Shown: positions 8,997-18,293, counted from the stretch's first letter. The stretch: 57,097 nt of DNA from Erysipelotrichaceae bacterium (GCA_003520745.1 DOUE01000022.1:10950-68046), one strand, 5' to 3'. A program made the numbers and translations. Notes: a model not told the origin generated them from the sequence alone.

Positions 8997-9658
8997 TAGT
9001 CGATCCTCCAATCGATCGGGGTTCTGCCTGACCGTATGAGGAATTCATTGGTCTTAGAGAACGGTTTGCTTCCAAAAAACCCGTTATACGCGGACAGGGG
9101 GGAGGGGTGGGGAGAGCGTATGAGATGATGCTTGGGATTGGTGATGACTTTCGCTTTCTCTTGCGCATTCTTGCCCCAGAGAATGAAAACGACGGGTTCG
9201 GGATGTTGGTTGCAGAGTTCAAGGATATGGTCGGTGAATACTTCCCAGCCTTTGTCCTTGTGTGAAAGAGGCTTGCCTTCTTCGACCGTCAGCAAGGTGT
9301 TCAGCAACAATACCCCTTGTTTCGCCCATGGGATCAGGCAGCCGCTTTTCGGGATCGGTAGATTCAGATCGGACGAGAGTTCCTTGAAGATGTTCTGGAG
9401 ACTAGGCGGGAAGGGCGTTCCGGGGAGGACCGAGAAACAGCAGCCATGGGCTTGCCGGGGTTGGTGATAAGGGTCTTGACCGAGGAGGACGACTTTCAGG
9501 TCGGGAAGGTCGAAATAGCCGAAACAGGAAAAAACGCTCTCCCGCGCCGGGTAGATCGTTTTTTCTTCATACTCATGTTTTAAAAAAGCGGCCAGTTGTT
9601 GGAAATACGGTTGCTTGAATTCGTTTTTCAGGATCGCACCCCACTGGTTTTCCATCAT
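8996..9658 (-). CDS. ung: Uracil-DNA glycosylase
   Basis: Family 1 UDG, which removes uracil from DNA at the start of base-excision repair. It has 220 residues. The water-activating motif GQDPYH is at 60-65 with catalytic D62; the uracil-binding region includes LLNTLLTV, and the C-terminal HPSPLSA carries the catalytic histidine. The first ATG overlaps the MFS stop codon by 4 bases; a second ATG follows immediately. Its place in a sugar/folate operon appears to be chance. Confidence 0.97.
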   Translation of the reverse strand: MMENQWGAILKNEFKQPYFQQLAAFLKHEYEEKTIYPARESVFSCFGYFDLPDLKVVLLGQDPYHQPRQAHGCCFSVLPGTPFPPSLQNIFKELSSDLNLPIPKSGCLIPWAKQGVLLLNTLLTVEEGKPLSHKDKGWEVFTDHILELCNQHPEPVVFILWGKNAQEKAKVITNPKHHLIRSPHPSPLSAYNGFFGSKPFSKTNEFLIRSGRTPIDWRID

Positions 9659-10875
9659 CCGTTCACCCTCGTTTGCGCCTTTATCCGATCGCGCCTGTTG
9701 TGATATATTGTAGCATATCCGGTCAGGATCAGGGCGAACGTCGATGCGGTGATGACGGCCACCGGCAAAAACAGGTCTTTCGGAAGGAAGAGCGCGAAGA
9801 GCAGGATCAATCCCATCCCCATGACCCGCCCGGCGTTGATCGCGACTTCCTTGACGATCGTGCGGCCAAGGATACTTTCGTTTTTCACGTAGTCCTGCAT
9901 GGCGTTCATCATGATGATCGAGAAGGGGTTGGCATAGAACGGCGTCGCGATGGCGTTCATCAAGCCATAGTAGATCGCTCCGTAAAGATTGGGGACAAGC
10001 ACCAGGACGACGGTGCTGGTGAAGACCAGGAAAGAAGCGTAACGATAGGATTTCATCCGGTTCTTGCGGCTGATCACTTTCCCCGCCAGATAGAAGGTCA
10101 GGATACTGATGACGGCGAAAATCGCCAAGAGTTGGGAGTAGAGTCCGCCTTTGCCTCCGGTCGCGTTGTACACCAGCAAACCGGCAAGCACTAATGTGGC
10201 GCTTTCACGGAAGCCGAAGAGGAAATGCGAATTCATGACATAGGCCCATTGCGGATCCTTCTTGAGGTTGAATTTATCTTTGAGGGTGTACTTGGCTTTG
10301 GGGGTCACGACGGCGACGTTGAGCGACAAGAATGCGGTGATCGCATAGATGAAGATGACCACTTGGAAGATGCGCAGGTAGCCGGCGACGTCTGAGATCG
10401 AGTTGACGATGATCCAGTTTGCGGCCAGAGGGGCGATGATGCTGGAGACGGAGTTCATGACGCCCATCAGTGAAAGATATCTGGCGCGGGATTCCTTGGT
10501 CGAGGAGAGAAGGTTGAGGACGACGATGCTGCACCAGTAGATGCCTTCGCCGATCCCGAAGAAGAGTGCGACCGCGAATACCAACAAAGTGTTCTCGGCG
10601 ATGGCTTCATTAAGGAAAAGGAGATAGAACATGCCCAAGATGATGATGGAAAGACCGGTCGCGATGGAACCGGAGAGTTTCAGTTTGCGTGAAAGCATGC
10701 CTCCGAAGTAGAAACCGATCGGAAAGAGACCGAAACGGATCATCGAATAAGCCGTCATGGTTTCCAACGACTTCGTGAAGACATAGAGATAGACATTGAC
10801 GAACACGGCCGCCATGGTCGCCGCCAAGACATAGCTGGCATTGACGAAAATCAGTATTTTCTCGTTTTTACTCAT
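9655..10875 (-). CDS. MFS transporter, substrate unknown
   Basis: A 406-residue protein with about 12 hydrophobic segments and MFS-type loops (FPIGFYFGGMLSRKLKLSG between helices 2 and 3; FFGIGEGIYWCSIVVLNL in helix 5). Substrate cannot be read from sequence. The GGAGG site lies 12 bases upstream inside the preceding lipoprotein gene, and the first 8 bases overlap that gene's end, so the two are translationally coupled. A sugar or oligosaccharide substrate is possible given the partner gene, but unproven. Confidence 0.85.
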   Translation of the reverse strand: MSKNEKILIFVNASYVLAATMAAVFVNVYLYVFTKSLETMTAYSMIRFGLFPIGFYFGGMLSRKLKLSGSIATGLSIIILGMFYLLFLNEAIAENTLLVFAVALFFGIGEGIYWCSIVVLNLLSSTKESRARYLSLMGVMNSVSSIIAPLAANWIIVNSISDVAGYLRIFQVVIFIYAITAFLSLNVAVVTPKAKYTLKDKFNLKKDPQWAYVMNSHFLFGFRESATLVLAGLLVYNATGGKGGLYSQLLAIFAVISILTFYLAGKVISRKNRMKSYRYASFLVFTSTVVLVLVPNLYGAIYYGLMNAIATPFYANPFSIIMMNAMQDYVKNESILGRTIVKEVAINAGRVMGMGLILLFALFLPKDLFLPVAVITASTFALILTGYATIYHNRRDRIKAQTRVNG

Positions 10876-12238
10876 TCGTTTTAATTACCTCCGCGGGATA
10901 CCCGAGGTTGTTTGATATCCAGTCGATGGATAGGAGCACGATTTCGTCTTGGGCTTGCTGAGCCGTGATTTCCTGTAGAAATAAACGTTTCAATACAGGA
11001 AGGATTTCCATTTGACGATACATGGTGAACCCAAGCACTTTGGGGTTGCCTTCCAGCGCAATCAGTGGGAAACTCCGGGAATGGACATAGGCTTTCGCCA
11101 ATTCCTGTTGTTTGGCATCGGGATAGGTCACTTGATCCGTCAAGCTTGGATGGACAAGCAAAGTCTTTTTCACCGTCGCTGTAAAAGCATTCAGGGATTC
11201 CACTTCGCGGATCACCCGCAAGACTTCATGGGCTGCCGAAGGATAGGCCGTGTTTTGGATCACATACCCCTCCACGCTCACCAAAGGTGTGAGGATTTGA
11301 TCCTCCAGAGCCGGGAATCGCGCATAGCGGACATTGTGTTTGGTACGGTTTTCATAGGCTTCCACATACATCCATTCACTCGCCATGCTGAAGAGGAATT
11401 CTTTTCCCGAAAGGACTTGGTCGAATTGCCAAACCAATTTCACGGGATCGACCGGCCGCTGGGCGACGATCGTCGAGGCGCCGATTTTTTCAATCAACAT
11501 AAGGGCTTCAAGGAACTCGGGCGTTTCGAATCCGGGTTCGGTCGCGATGTCTTCGGGGAAGATTTCCCATCCCCCCGCGGTAAGGAAAGGGTAAAAGGAA
11601 AGGGCTTCGTTGAACGCCAGAGGGAAAACGGAGGTATAGGTTCTTTTTACGTCTTGGGCAAGATACTTCGCGGCGACCGCCGTGATTTCATCCACGGTAT
11701 CGATCGCATCGGGAAGTCCGTCCGCATCGACATCCTCAAGGCTGACGCCAAGATCGCTTAGCACGGTTTCATCATAGACGAAGGTGAATCCGGTCGCGGA
11801 CATCGGCACGAAACGGAGTCCCTCCAGGTTCACTTCTTCGGATTTGTCCCATTGTAGGTTATTTAAAAGGAGCTCGTTCATCGATTCATCCAGCTCCAAC
11901 AACGAAGCATAGTTCAACGCCGCTTCGTTCTGCGTCATGAATCGAAGATCCGGGGTAGTGTCGCTTGATGCATTCCCTACCACATAGGAAAGGAGTTTAG
12001 AGGTCTCTTGGTGGGCGGCGTCGAAAAGCGCGACCAATCGGTCGCCATATTCTTTCGTCGGTACTTCGACGACGATTTTCGCCCCGTCTTCAATCAAAAA
12101 AGTCTGACTCTTTTCGTCAAAGCAAACCTTCGTACCATCGGGTACGCAGGTCTTGGTCGAAGTCAGGGTGCATCCGATGACCAAAACGGCAAGCGCCGCG
12201 GTCAATAACAAGATGGATAGTCGTCGGTTCAGTTTCAT
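10868..12238 (-). CDS. Orphan extracellular sugar-binding-type lipoprotein
   Basis: Solute-binding protein of the maltodextrin type, 456 residues from ATG 12238 (GAGGA 6 bases upstream). The signal peptide ends in LVIGC, with lipidated C23. It resembles MalE at 26285-27682: both have a short cysteine-containing N-terminal strand ending VCFDEK / VCYDEK, a Ca-loop-like DADGLPDAIDT / DANGDNLPDAFDT, the TAGG segment and ATEPGFETPEF / ATKPGYNTPEF. Unlike MalE it has no linked permeases; it is coupled to an MFS gene. It may have become a sensor or partner rather than an ABC component (inference). Confidence 0.8.
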   Translation of the reverse strand: MKLNRRLSILLLTAALAVLVIGCTLTSTKTCVPDGTKVCFDEKSQTFLIEDGAKIVVEVPTKEYGDRLVALFDAAHQETSKLLSYVVGNASSDTTPDLRFMTQNEAALNYASLLELDESMNELLLNNLQWDKSEEVNLEGLRFVPMSATGFTFVYDETVLSDLGVSLEDVDADGLPDAIDTVDEITAVAAKYLAQDVKRTYTSVFPLAFNEALSFYPFLTAGGWEIFPEDIATEPGFETPEFLEALMLIEKIGASTIVAQRPVDPVKLVWQFDQVLSGKEFLFSMASEWMYVEAYENRTKHNVRYARFPALEDQILTPLVSVEGYVIQNTAYPSAAHEVLRVIREVESLNAFTATVKKTLLVHPSLTDQVTYPDAKQQELAKAYVHSRSFPLIALEGNPKVLGFTMYRQMEILPVLKRLFLQEITAQQAQDEIVLLSIDWISNNLGYPAEVIKTNE

Positions 12239-12260
12239 AGTGTCCTCAAATTCCGTATTC

Positions 12261-12289
12261 AGTTTAACAAACCCCCACCCAAAAGACAA
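12261..12289 (-). promoter_or_regulatory. Promoter of the lipoprotein-MFS-ung-folC-folT operon
   Basis: Minus strand TTGTCT (12289-12284), 17-base spacer, TAAACT (12266-12261). It lies about 23 bases upstream of the lipoprotein ATG. Confidence 0.6.
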
Positions 12290-12309
12290 ACGAAATCCAA
12301 TGAATTCAA

Positions 12310-12335
12310 AAAGAAAGACGGCGAGACGCCGTCTT
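12310..12335 (-). terminator. Terminator after mglC
   Basis: Minus-strand stem AAGACGGCG / CGCCGTCTT with loop TCT, followed by TCTTTTT. It ends the mglBAC operon. Confidence 0.88.
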
Positions 12336-12344
12336 GATGAAGGA

Positions 12345-13346
12345 TTATTTTTTCGCGAGGTATTTGCGGATGTCGATCGCGACCGCGGCCACGATGACCA
12401 AGCCGATCGCCACGTACTGTAAGTCGGGGGTGACGCCCAAGAACTGGAGGGCGGTTTTCAAGAGTTCGAAGATCAAGACCCCGGAGACGATGCCGCCGAT
12501 CGTACCGACGCCGCCGGCCGTGGAGACACCGCCGATCGTACAAGCCGCGATGGCTTCGAGTTCATAACCGATCCCGTAGTTCGCCGTCGCACCGCCGCTC
12601 TTGGCGGCCATCAGAACACCGGCCAAACCATAAAGCAAACCCGCCAAGGCATAGACACGGATCTTGGTGAAGGTGACGTTGACGCCCGCGACTTCCGCGG
12701 CGACTTCGTTCCCACCGATCGCATAGATGTATTTACCGAATTTCGTCATGTTGAGGATGAACCACATGAAGGCGATGACGATCAAGGCGATGATGGCGAG
12801 GTTGGGTATACCGAACACCCGTCCCGTCGCAATGCTTGTCAATTCGACCTTCAACCCACCGATCGGTTCGTTGCGGGTATAGACCTGTGCGAACCCGTAA
12901 ACGATGCTCTGCATCCCCAAGGTCGCGATGAACGGAGGCACATGCAGGTAGGCGATCACCAAGCCGTTGATCAAACCGATCAACATCGTGACGATCATGG
13001 CGAGGATTAGAATCATCCAAACCGGCGTGTCGGGGAAATTCGGAAAGAATTTCGCCGCGTAGTCCGGACGTTGCAACAGGGTTCCGGCGATGACCGCCCC
13101 GACCCCGACGATCCGACCGGCGGAAAGATCGGTCCCGCGGGTGATCAGCGCACCGCTGACCCCGAGGGCGATGATGAGACGGACGGATGAATTCATGAGG
13201 ATATTCTGGAAGTTCCCCAGCGACAGGAACTTCGGACGTAGAATCGTAACGACGATGACCATCGTGATGAGGATGATGTACATCGCGTTTTCAATCATAC
13301 GATTCTTAATGTTACTTGAATTAAGTTTCATTTTTCGTGTGGACAT
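12345..13346 (-). CDS. mglC: Galactose-type ABC importer permease
   Basis: Permease of the MglC/RbsC family (333 residues from ATG 13346, AAGGAG 7 bases upstream). About eight to ten hydrophobic segments are visible. Family landmarks are SVRLIIALGVSGALITRGTDLSAG, PPFIATLGMQSIVYG and AIGGNEVAAEVAGVNV, followed by the conserved DPxLRGI-like region. It forms the membrane channel for the sugar delivered by MglB and is powered by MglA, 10 bases upstream. A longer reading to 13418 has no ribosome site and overlaps mglA. Confidence 0.95.
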   Translation of the reverse strand: MSTRKMKLNSSNIKNRMIENAMYIILITMVIVVTILRPKFLSLGNFQNILMNSSVRLIIALGVSGALITRGTDLSAGRIVGVGAVIAGTLLQRPDYAAKFFPNFPDTPVWMILILAMIVTMLIGLINGLVIAYLHVPPFIATLGMQSIVYGFAQVYTRNEPIGGLKVELTSIATGRVFGIPNLAIIALIVIAFMWFILNMTKFGKYIYAIGGNEVAAEVAGVNVTFTKIRVYALAGLLYGLAGVLMAAKSGGATANYGIGYELEAIAACTIGGVSTAGGVGTIGGIVSGVLIFELLKTALQFLGVTPDLQYVAIGLVIVAAVAIDIRKYLAKK

Positions 13347-13356
13347 GGGGTGCTCC

Positions 13357-14871
13357 TTACATGTACTTTGTGGCCAATTCCATGATTTTCTCTTGGTTGG
13401 CGTCTTTCCCTTCGACAATTCCGCTTAACTTCCCTTCACACATGACCAGGATCCGATCGCTCATCCCCAGCAGTTCAGGCATTTCCGAACTGATCATGAT
13501 GACGCTCTTCCCGGCTTTCGCCAGACTGACCATGATACTGTAGATCTCGTACTTGGCGCCGACGTCGATCCCTCGGGTCGGTTCATCGAGGATGAAGATT
13601 TCGGGATCCCTCGCCAACCATCGCGAGATGATGACTTTCTGCTGGTTCCCGCCCGAGAGGGATTGGATTTTCGTCTTCGTACTCGGTGTTTTGATACTCA
13701 GTTTGCGAATGTTGTCTTCCGCCAAGGCATTGAGTTTGCGATTGTTGAGTTTGATGTGGAAATCGACATAGTCATCCAAACTCGCGACCGAGACGTTATC
13801 CCGGACCGAGAGGACGCCGAAGATTCCGCTACCGCGCCGATCTTCCGTCAAGAGGGAGATCCCTTTTCGGATGGCATCGCGCGGATGATTGATTTTCAAT
13901 GTTTTCCCATGGAGTTTGATTTCACCAAACGAACTGGCGCGGATACCGAAGATCCCTTCGACAAGCTCCGTCCTCTGTGCCCCGACCAATCCGCCGATGC
14001 CCAGGATTTCACCCCGGCGAAGATCGAAGGACACGTCTTTGAACGATCGAGGGTTGGGCGAGGTGAAGTTCTTCACTTCGAAGACCACATCCCCCGGTAC
14101 GTTATTCTTCGGCGGATAGAGGTTGGTCAATTCACGTCCGACCATTTTGGTGATAATCAAATCCATCGTCAATTCGCTGCTGAGATAGGTTCCGATGTAT
14201 CGTCCGTCACGCATGATGGTGACCTCATCGGAAATGCGCAGGATTTCTTCCATCTTATGCGAGATATAGATGATGGAAACCCCTTGGTTGCGTAATTCAT
14301 TGATGATTTCAAACAGTTGGGTGACTTCCGCTTGGGTCAGCGATGACGTCGGTTCATCCATGATGATGATTTTCGCGTTATAGGAAATCGCCTTCGCGAT
14401 TTCGATCGACTGGATCTGCGATACCGACAGATCTTTCAGTTTCGTATCCGGATTTGCGTTCAAGCGAACACGGCTCAATAAGTCCGTCGACATGTCGCGC
14501 ATCTTCTTCGCGTCGACCATCACCGGTATATTGGCGATTTTAATCATCGGATATCGTCCGATCCAAAGATTCTCCGCGATGCTGCGGTATGGAATCGGCT
14601 GTAATTCTTGGTGGATCATCGAAATCCCCGCATTCAATGCGTCTTTCGGATTATGAAAATCCATCTTCTTCCCTTCGAGGATGATTTCCCCATCATCCGG
14701 TAGATAGATCCCGAAGAGACACTTCATTAACGTGGACTTCCCTGCCCCGTTTTCCCCCATCAATGCATGCACGGTCCCTTTTCTTACGTGAAAAGATACA
14801 TCGTCCAACGCCTTGACGCCCGGAAAACTTTTACTGATGTGGTTCATCTCAAGAATGATTTCTTGGCCCAT
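13357..14871 (-). CDS. mglA: Galactose-type ABC importer ATPase (double ATP-binding domain)
   Basis: A 504-residue tandem ABC ATPase of the MglA/RbsA type. The first domain has Walker A GENGAGKST at 39-47 and Walker B IIIMDEPTSSL. The second has a degenerate Walker A (GLVGAQRTE), as usual in this family, with LSGGNQQKV and FILDEPTRGIDVG. Start chosen at ATG 14871, where GAGAGGA precedes by about 9 bases; upstream codons are not supported. It lies after a strong terminator-like hairpin behind mglB, so it is probably made at a lower level than the binding protein. Confidence 0.95.
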   Translation of the reverse strand: MGQEIILEMNHISKSFPGVKALDDVSFHVRKGTVHALMGENGAGKSTLMKCLFGIYLPDDGEIILEGKKMDFHNPKDALNAGISMIHQELQPIPYRSIAENLWIGRYPMIKIANIPVMVDAKKMRDMSTDLLSRVRLNANPDTKLKDLSVSQIQSIEIAKAISYNAKIIIMDEPTSSLTQAEVTQLFEIINELRNQGVSIIYISHKMEEILRISDEVTIMRDGRYIGTYLSSELTMDLIITKMVGRELTNLYPPKNNVPGDVVFEVKNFTSPNPRSFKDVSFDLRRGEILGIGGLVGAQRTELVEGIFGIRASSFGEIKLHGKTLKINHPRDAIRKGISLLTEDRRGSGIFGVLSVRDNVSVASLDDYVDFHIKLNNRKLNALAEDNIRKLSIKTPSTKTKIQSLSGGNQQKVIISRWLARDPEIFILDEPTRGIDVGAKYEIYSIMVSLAKAGKSVIMISSEMPELLGMSDRILVMCEGKLSGIVEGKDANQEKIMELATKYM

Positions 14872-14896
14872 GGTTGTTTGTCCTCTCCATATCGAT

Positions 14897-14930
14897 AAAA
14901 AATCAAGTGTGGTGGAAACCACACTTGATT
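14897..14930 (-). terminator. Attenuator between mglB and mglA
   Basis: Perfect 13-bp stem, AATCAAGTGTGGT / ACCACACTTGATT, loop TTCC, leading into a T run on the minus strand. It lies inside the operon, so partial readthrough probably sets MglB well above MglA/MglC. Confidence 0.88.
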
Positions 14931-14950
14931 CAGGATTCCTTTTTTACTTC

Positions 14951-15943
14951 TTACTTAATGAAGTCTTCGTAGTTTTCCGGCGTAACTTTTACGTACGGAA
15001 CCCATTGCAGAACATCGACGGCTTCGCCATTCAACAGTTTGATGGCGGAATCAACGGAAGTGTGAGCCTGTCCATCGGAATCGTTCAGAACCGTACCCTT
15101 CAAGGTACCGTTTTTGATCGCATCCAACGCAGGGGCGGTCGCATCGACGCCGACAACCGGAACATCGGTCATACCGGCGGCAACCAACGCTTCGATCGCG
15201 CCGAGCGCCATGTCATCGTTGTTCGCGAAGACGACTTCGATCGCATCGCCGAACTGGGTGATCGCGGTAGCCATTTTTTCCTGGCCTTTTACACGGTCCC
15301 ATTCGCCACGGTCTTCGAAGAGTTTGTCGACGACGATACCGGCGGCTTCAACGGCTTTGATGGAGTATTCGGTACGCAGGGCGGCATCCTGGTGGATGGC
15401 TTGTCCCATCAACATAACGTATTGGAGTTTGTCGTCTCCGTTTTTGTCGACTTTCGAATCGGTGGCTTCCCAAAGGTCAACGATGATTTCGCCTTGGTAA
15501 GTGCCCGAATCTTCAGCTTTGGCACCGACGTAGGTGATTTTGTCCCATGTCGCCATGTCGGCATCCGACGGTTGACGGTTGATGAAGACGGTCGGGATAT
15601 TGGCTGCCTTGACTTTCGCTATGATCGTACTTGCAGCGGTAAGATCCACGAGGTTGATGATCAGAACATCATAGTCTTGAGCGATGAAGTTGTCGATTTG
15701 TTCGGTTTGAGCGACTTGGTCGTTCTTCCCGTCGGTAACTTCGACTTCATACTTGACGGTATCCGAATTCTTCGTTTCGAAATAAGCTTTCATTTCGTTA
15801 CGATAATTCGTCATGAAGGTATCGTCGAACTTGTAGATGGCGATCCCTACTTTGATGGTTTTCGGTCCGGTTTCTTTCGGCGCGCACGCTGTCAGACCAA
15901 GCACCATCGCAACAACTGCTATGATTGCGAACAGCTTTTTCAT
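14951..15943 (-). CDS. mglB: Galactose/glucose-binding lipoprotein
   Basis: Periplasmic-binding-protein-like lipoprotein of 330 residues, signal peptide ending GLTAC with lipidated C20. It follows E. coli MglB through its whole length: the region with QIDNFIAQDYDVLIINLVD, the FINRQPS loop, YVGAKAEDSG and FANNDDMALGAIEAL, then VVGVDAT and GTVLND. Galactose, methyl-galactoside and glucose are the expected ligands. Its promoter carries a perfect cre match, so repression by preferred sugars through CcpA is expected. Confidence 0.93.
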   Translation of the reverse strand: MKKLFAIIAVVAMVLGLTACAPKETGPKTIKVGIAIYKFDDTFMTNYRNEMKAYFETKNSDTVKYEVEVTDGKNDQVAQTEQIDNFIAQDYDVLIINLVDLTAASTIIAKVKAANIPTVFINRQPSDADMATWDKITYVGAKAEDSGTYQGEIIVDLWEATDSKVDKNGDDKLQYVMLMGQAIHQDAALRTEYSIKAVEAAGIVVDKLFEDRGEWDRVKGQEKMATAITQFGDAIEVVFANNDDMALGAIEALVAAGMTDVPVVGVDATAPALDAIKNGTLKGTVLNDSDGQAHTSVDSAIKLLNGEAVDVLQWVPYVKVTPENYEDFIK

Positions 15944-15972
15944 TTCGTCCTCCTATAGACGGGTATACATAG

Positions 15973-15987
15973 TGTATACGCTTTCAT
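15973..15987 (-). promoter_or_regulatory. cre (CcpA operator) at the mglB promoter
   Basis: ATGAAAGCGTATACA on the minus strand matches every defined position of WTGNAANCGNWWNCW. It begins inside the -10 box and covers the expected start of transcription, the classic position for carbon-catabolite repression. It also forms part of an imperfect GTATAC-N5-GTATAC repeat at 15963-15979. Confidence 0.85.
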
Positions 15988-16014
15988 GTTAGACCTTTGG
16001 AATTGTTAAGTCAA
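15986..16014 (-). promoter_or_regulatory. Promoter of mglB-mglA-mglC
   Basis: TTGACT (16014-16009), exactly 17 bases, TAACAT (15991-15986) on the minus strand. The leader is about 35 bases with a GGAGGA site before the mglB ATG. Confidence 0.85.
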
Positions 16015-16114
16015 GGGCATTTTCACAATTCATTCCTACATTTATTTGTCAAGACAACCCAGGTGTAATCGATTTCATTTTGGCAACATCCCTAACCCCG
16101 ATGGTTGTTAGGCT

Positions 16115-16150
16115 GTAACCGTTATCATTTTATCCAACCTATGGTAAAAT
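16115..16150 (+). promoter_or_regulatory. Promoter and operator-like site of the 696-residue GH13 gene
   Basis: GTAACCGTTATC at 16115-16126 resembles the LacI-family-type sites found at other starch and glycogen promoters here. It overlaps a -35-like TTATCA (16122-16127), which is 17 bases from TAAAAT (16145-16150). The hexamers are moderate, so the promoter is provisional. Confidence 0.5.
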
Positions 16151-16167
16151 GGTGGCGGAGGATGATT

Positions 16168-18258
16168 ATGAAAAATTTGGAAAGAGTTGCGAAGGCGATC
16201 GCCAAGCAAGCGGCAGAGAATCCAGGCGTCTACAATTACGCGATTCCCGACCTTTGGGATAATTTCGGCTATACGGGCGAAGAGAAGGTCGTCACCCACG
16301 ACGGTCATGTTTTGGTGAATCCGTACCGCTTCTATGGTTCGCTCATCCGGGATGTTTTCCTAGCCCGTGCGGATAAGAAGATCGACTATTCCGAGAGTTT
16401 CTATACCCAACGTCCGGTCGACGAGGAACTGAAGAACGGGGATTGGATCCGCAAATCGAGCGTCTATTCGATGATGATCCGCGCATCCGGCAGTTTCGAC
16501 CATGACCGTACCGGTAGTCTCGAGGACCGGAATCTTTATAAACTGAAAGATACGGGGACGTTCATCAAAGCGTTGGCCATGTTGCCAAATTTAAAGAAGA
16601 TGGGTATCGACGTGCTGTATTTGTTGCCGATCGCGAAGTACTCGTTGAAAGACAAGAAAGGCGAACTGGGTTCGCCCTACGGCGTCTCCAATTTCAACGC
16701 GCTCGATCAAGGGTTGAAAGATCCGATCACGGGCGATGCGACGACGGTCGAACAAGAGTTCAAGGCATTCGTCGAAGCCGCGCATATCTTGGGCATGAAG
16801 GTCATCATCGACATCATCCCGAGAACCAACTCCGTCAATTCCGACTTGATCGTCGACCATCCGGATTGGTTCTATTGGCTGGATCTGGCCGACCTGCCGG
16901 ATTATCGTTCGCCGATGGTTCCGGGATTGAAAGCCGCGATTCCCGCCAAAAAGGAATATGCGCCTCAGATCTATGCTTCCGAAGAAGTTTTACAACATAT
17001 CCGCAAATTCCGCAAGAACCCCAAACAGATCGACGCCAAGAAATGGCGCGAGATGATCAAGGAGTATAAATCCGAAGGCAATACGAAGGAAATCCTGGAT
17101 TTGGTTCAGGAATACTTCAAGATGACGATCGCACCGGCGTTCTCCGATTGCATCAACGATCCGCAACCCGCGTGGAGCGATGTCACTTATTTCCGCATGT
17201 ATCTCGACCACCCGGAAAGCAGCCAGCCTTTCTTGGATAAGCTGGGGCACTTCGAACCCTACATCCTGTTCGATGTCGCCAAGAGCAGCTTCAATCCCGG
17301 CACACAACCGAATACACCCTTGTGGGAAATGTTGAGCGGGATCATCCCCTTCTATCAGAAGCAATTCGGGATCGACGGCGCCCGCATCGACATGGGTCAT
17401 GCCTTGCCGTTGGAACTGGTTAGCGAAATCATCCGTAAAGCCCGCGAGATCAATCCGGAATTCACGTTCATCGCCGAAGAGTTGGATGTCGTCAACGCCG
17501 CCGACTCCAAGTCCAAAGGCTACAACATGATCATCGGCGACGGGTTCATGCGTGAACCGCGCGTCTATGACGGATTGTTCAATAGTTTCGTCTATGGCGC
17601 CATGAATCTGGAGTCCCCCTTGTTCGCCTGCGGGGAAACCCACGACACGCCCCGTTTGGCGGCGCGCAACGGCGGGGAAACCTTGGCGAAGATGCTGACG
17701 ATCTTCAATCTCTTCGTCCCCAACGCCATCCCGTTCTTGAATTCGGGTCAGGAAGTGTTCGAGCGCCAACCGATGAATACGGGGTTGGACTGCCGCCCCA
17801 ACGAAGCGGAGATGCTTGACCCGAAAGACCCGTTCTTCGGCAAGCTCGCCCTCTTCGATCGTTTCGCCTTCCATTATCTCCATCCCGACCGTTGGGAGTT
17901 CATGAACCTGATCCAGGATGCCAATGCGATCCGTCAGCACATCCTCCCCGCGCTCTTGGATAAAGAGGCCACGTATCCCTTAGGCTTCAGCGCCCCGTGG
18001 GACATGGCGGCAGGATTCGGCTATCGTACGGAGAAGAAGATGATCTTGGTCATCGCCAACACCGACGTCTTCAACGAAAAGCATCATCTTGTCCGTCTCG
18101 ACAATCTCCCGGCGAAGTATCTCGGTTCGAATCGTTCGATCCGCCAGATCTTCTCCAGCGACAAGAATAGCGTCTGGCCGACCATCGAGATCGATTCCTA
18201 CCAAAACATCAACCTTCACTTCCAAAAAGGTGAAGTCAAGATTCTTGAAATCGAATGA
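16168..18258 (+). CDS. GH13-family glucan enzyme of unclear specificity
   Basis: A 696-residue cytoplasmic protein (no signal peptide) from ATG 16168, with GGAGG 6 bases upstream. The alpha-amylase barrel is recognisable: LYLLPIAKYS, VIIDIIPR, the nucleophile region GIDGARIDMGHALP (D408), FIAEELD (acid/base near 437) and ETHDTPR (D493). It differs from the other amylases here: the region II residue run is IDM rather than VDA or FDV, there is an unusual 130-residue N-terminal region containing VNPYRFYGSLIRD, and a long insertion precedes the nucleophile. A glucan- or maltosyl-transferase (GlgE- or maltosyltransferase-like) is as likely as a hydrolase. Divergent from mglB. Confidence 0.75.
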   Translation: MKNLERVAKAIAKQAAENPGVYNYAIPDLWDNFGYTGEEKVVTHDGHVLVNPYRFYGSLIRDVFLARADKKIDYSESFYTQRPVDEELKNGDWIRKSSVYSMMIRASGSFDHDRTGSLEDRNLYKLKDTGTFIKALAMLPNLKKMGIDVLYLLPIAKYSLKDKKGELGSPYGVSNFNALDQGLKDPITGDATTVEQEFKAFVEAAHILGMKVIIDIIPRTNSVNSDLIVDHPDWFYWLDLADLPDYRSPMVPGLKAAIPAKKEYAPQIYASEEVLQHIRKFRKNPKQIDAKKWREMIKEYKSEGNTKEILDLVQEYFKMTIAPAFSDCINDPQPAWSDVTYFRMYLDHPESSQPFLDKLGHFEPYILFDVAKSSFNPGTQPNTPLWEMLSGIIPFYQKQFGIDGARIDMGHALPLELVSEIIRKAREINPEFTFIAEELDVVNAADSKSKGYNMIIGDGFMREPRVYDGLFNSFVYGAMNLESPLFACGETHDTPRLAARNGGETLAKMLTIFNLFVPNAIPFLNSGQEVFERQPMNTGLDCRPNEAEMLDPKDPFFGKLALFDRFAFHYLHPDRWEFMNLIQDANAIRQHILPALLDKEATYPLGFSAPWDMAAGFGYRTEKKMILVIANTDVFNEKHHLVRLDNLPAKYLGSNRSIRQIFSSDKNSVWPTIEIDSYQNINLHFQKGEVKILEIE

Positions 18259-18262
18259 TAAG

Positions 18263-18293
18263 AAAGAGACATCGCGATGGCGATGTCTCTTTT
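18263..18293. terminator. Bidirectional terminator between convergent genes
   Basis: Perfect 13-bp stem AAAGAGACATCGC / GCGATGTCTCTTT with loop GATG; T-rich on both strands. It serves the GH13 gene (plus) and overlaps the stop codon of the minus-strand membrane-protein gene. Confidence 0.88.

Noticed and set aside
16990..17940. 316-codon minus-strand open frame
   Set aside because: Lies wholly opposite the GH13 gene; no family similarity or ribosome site.
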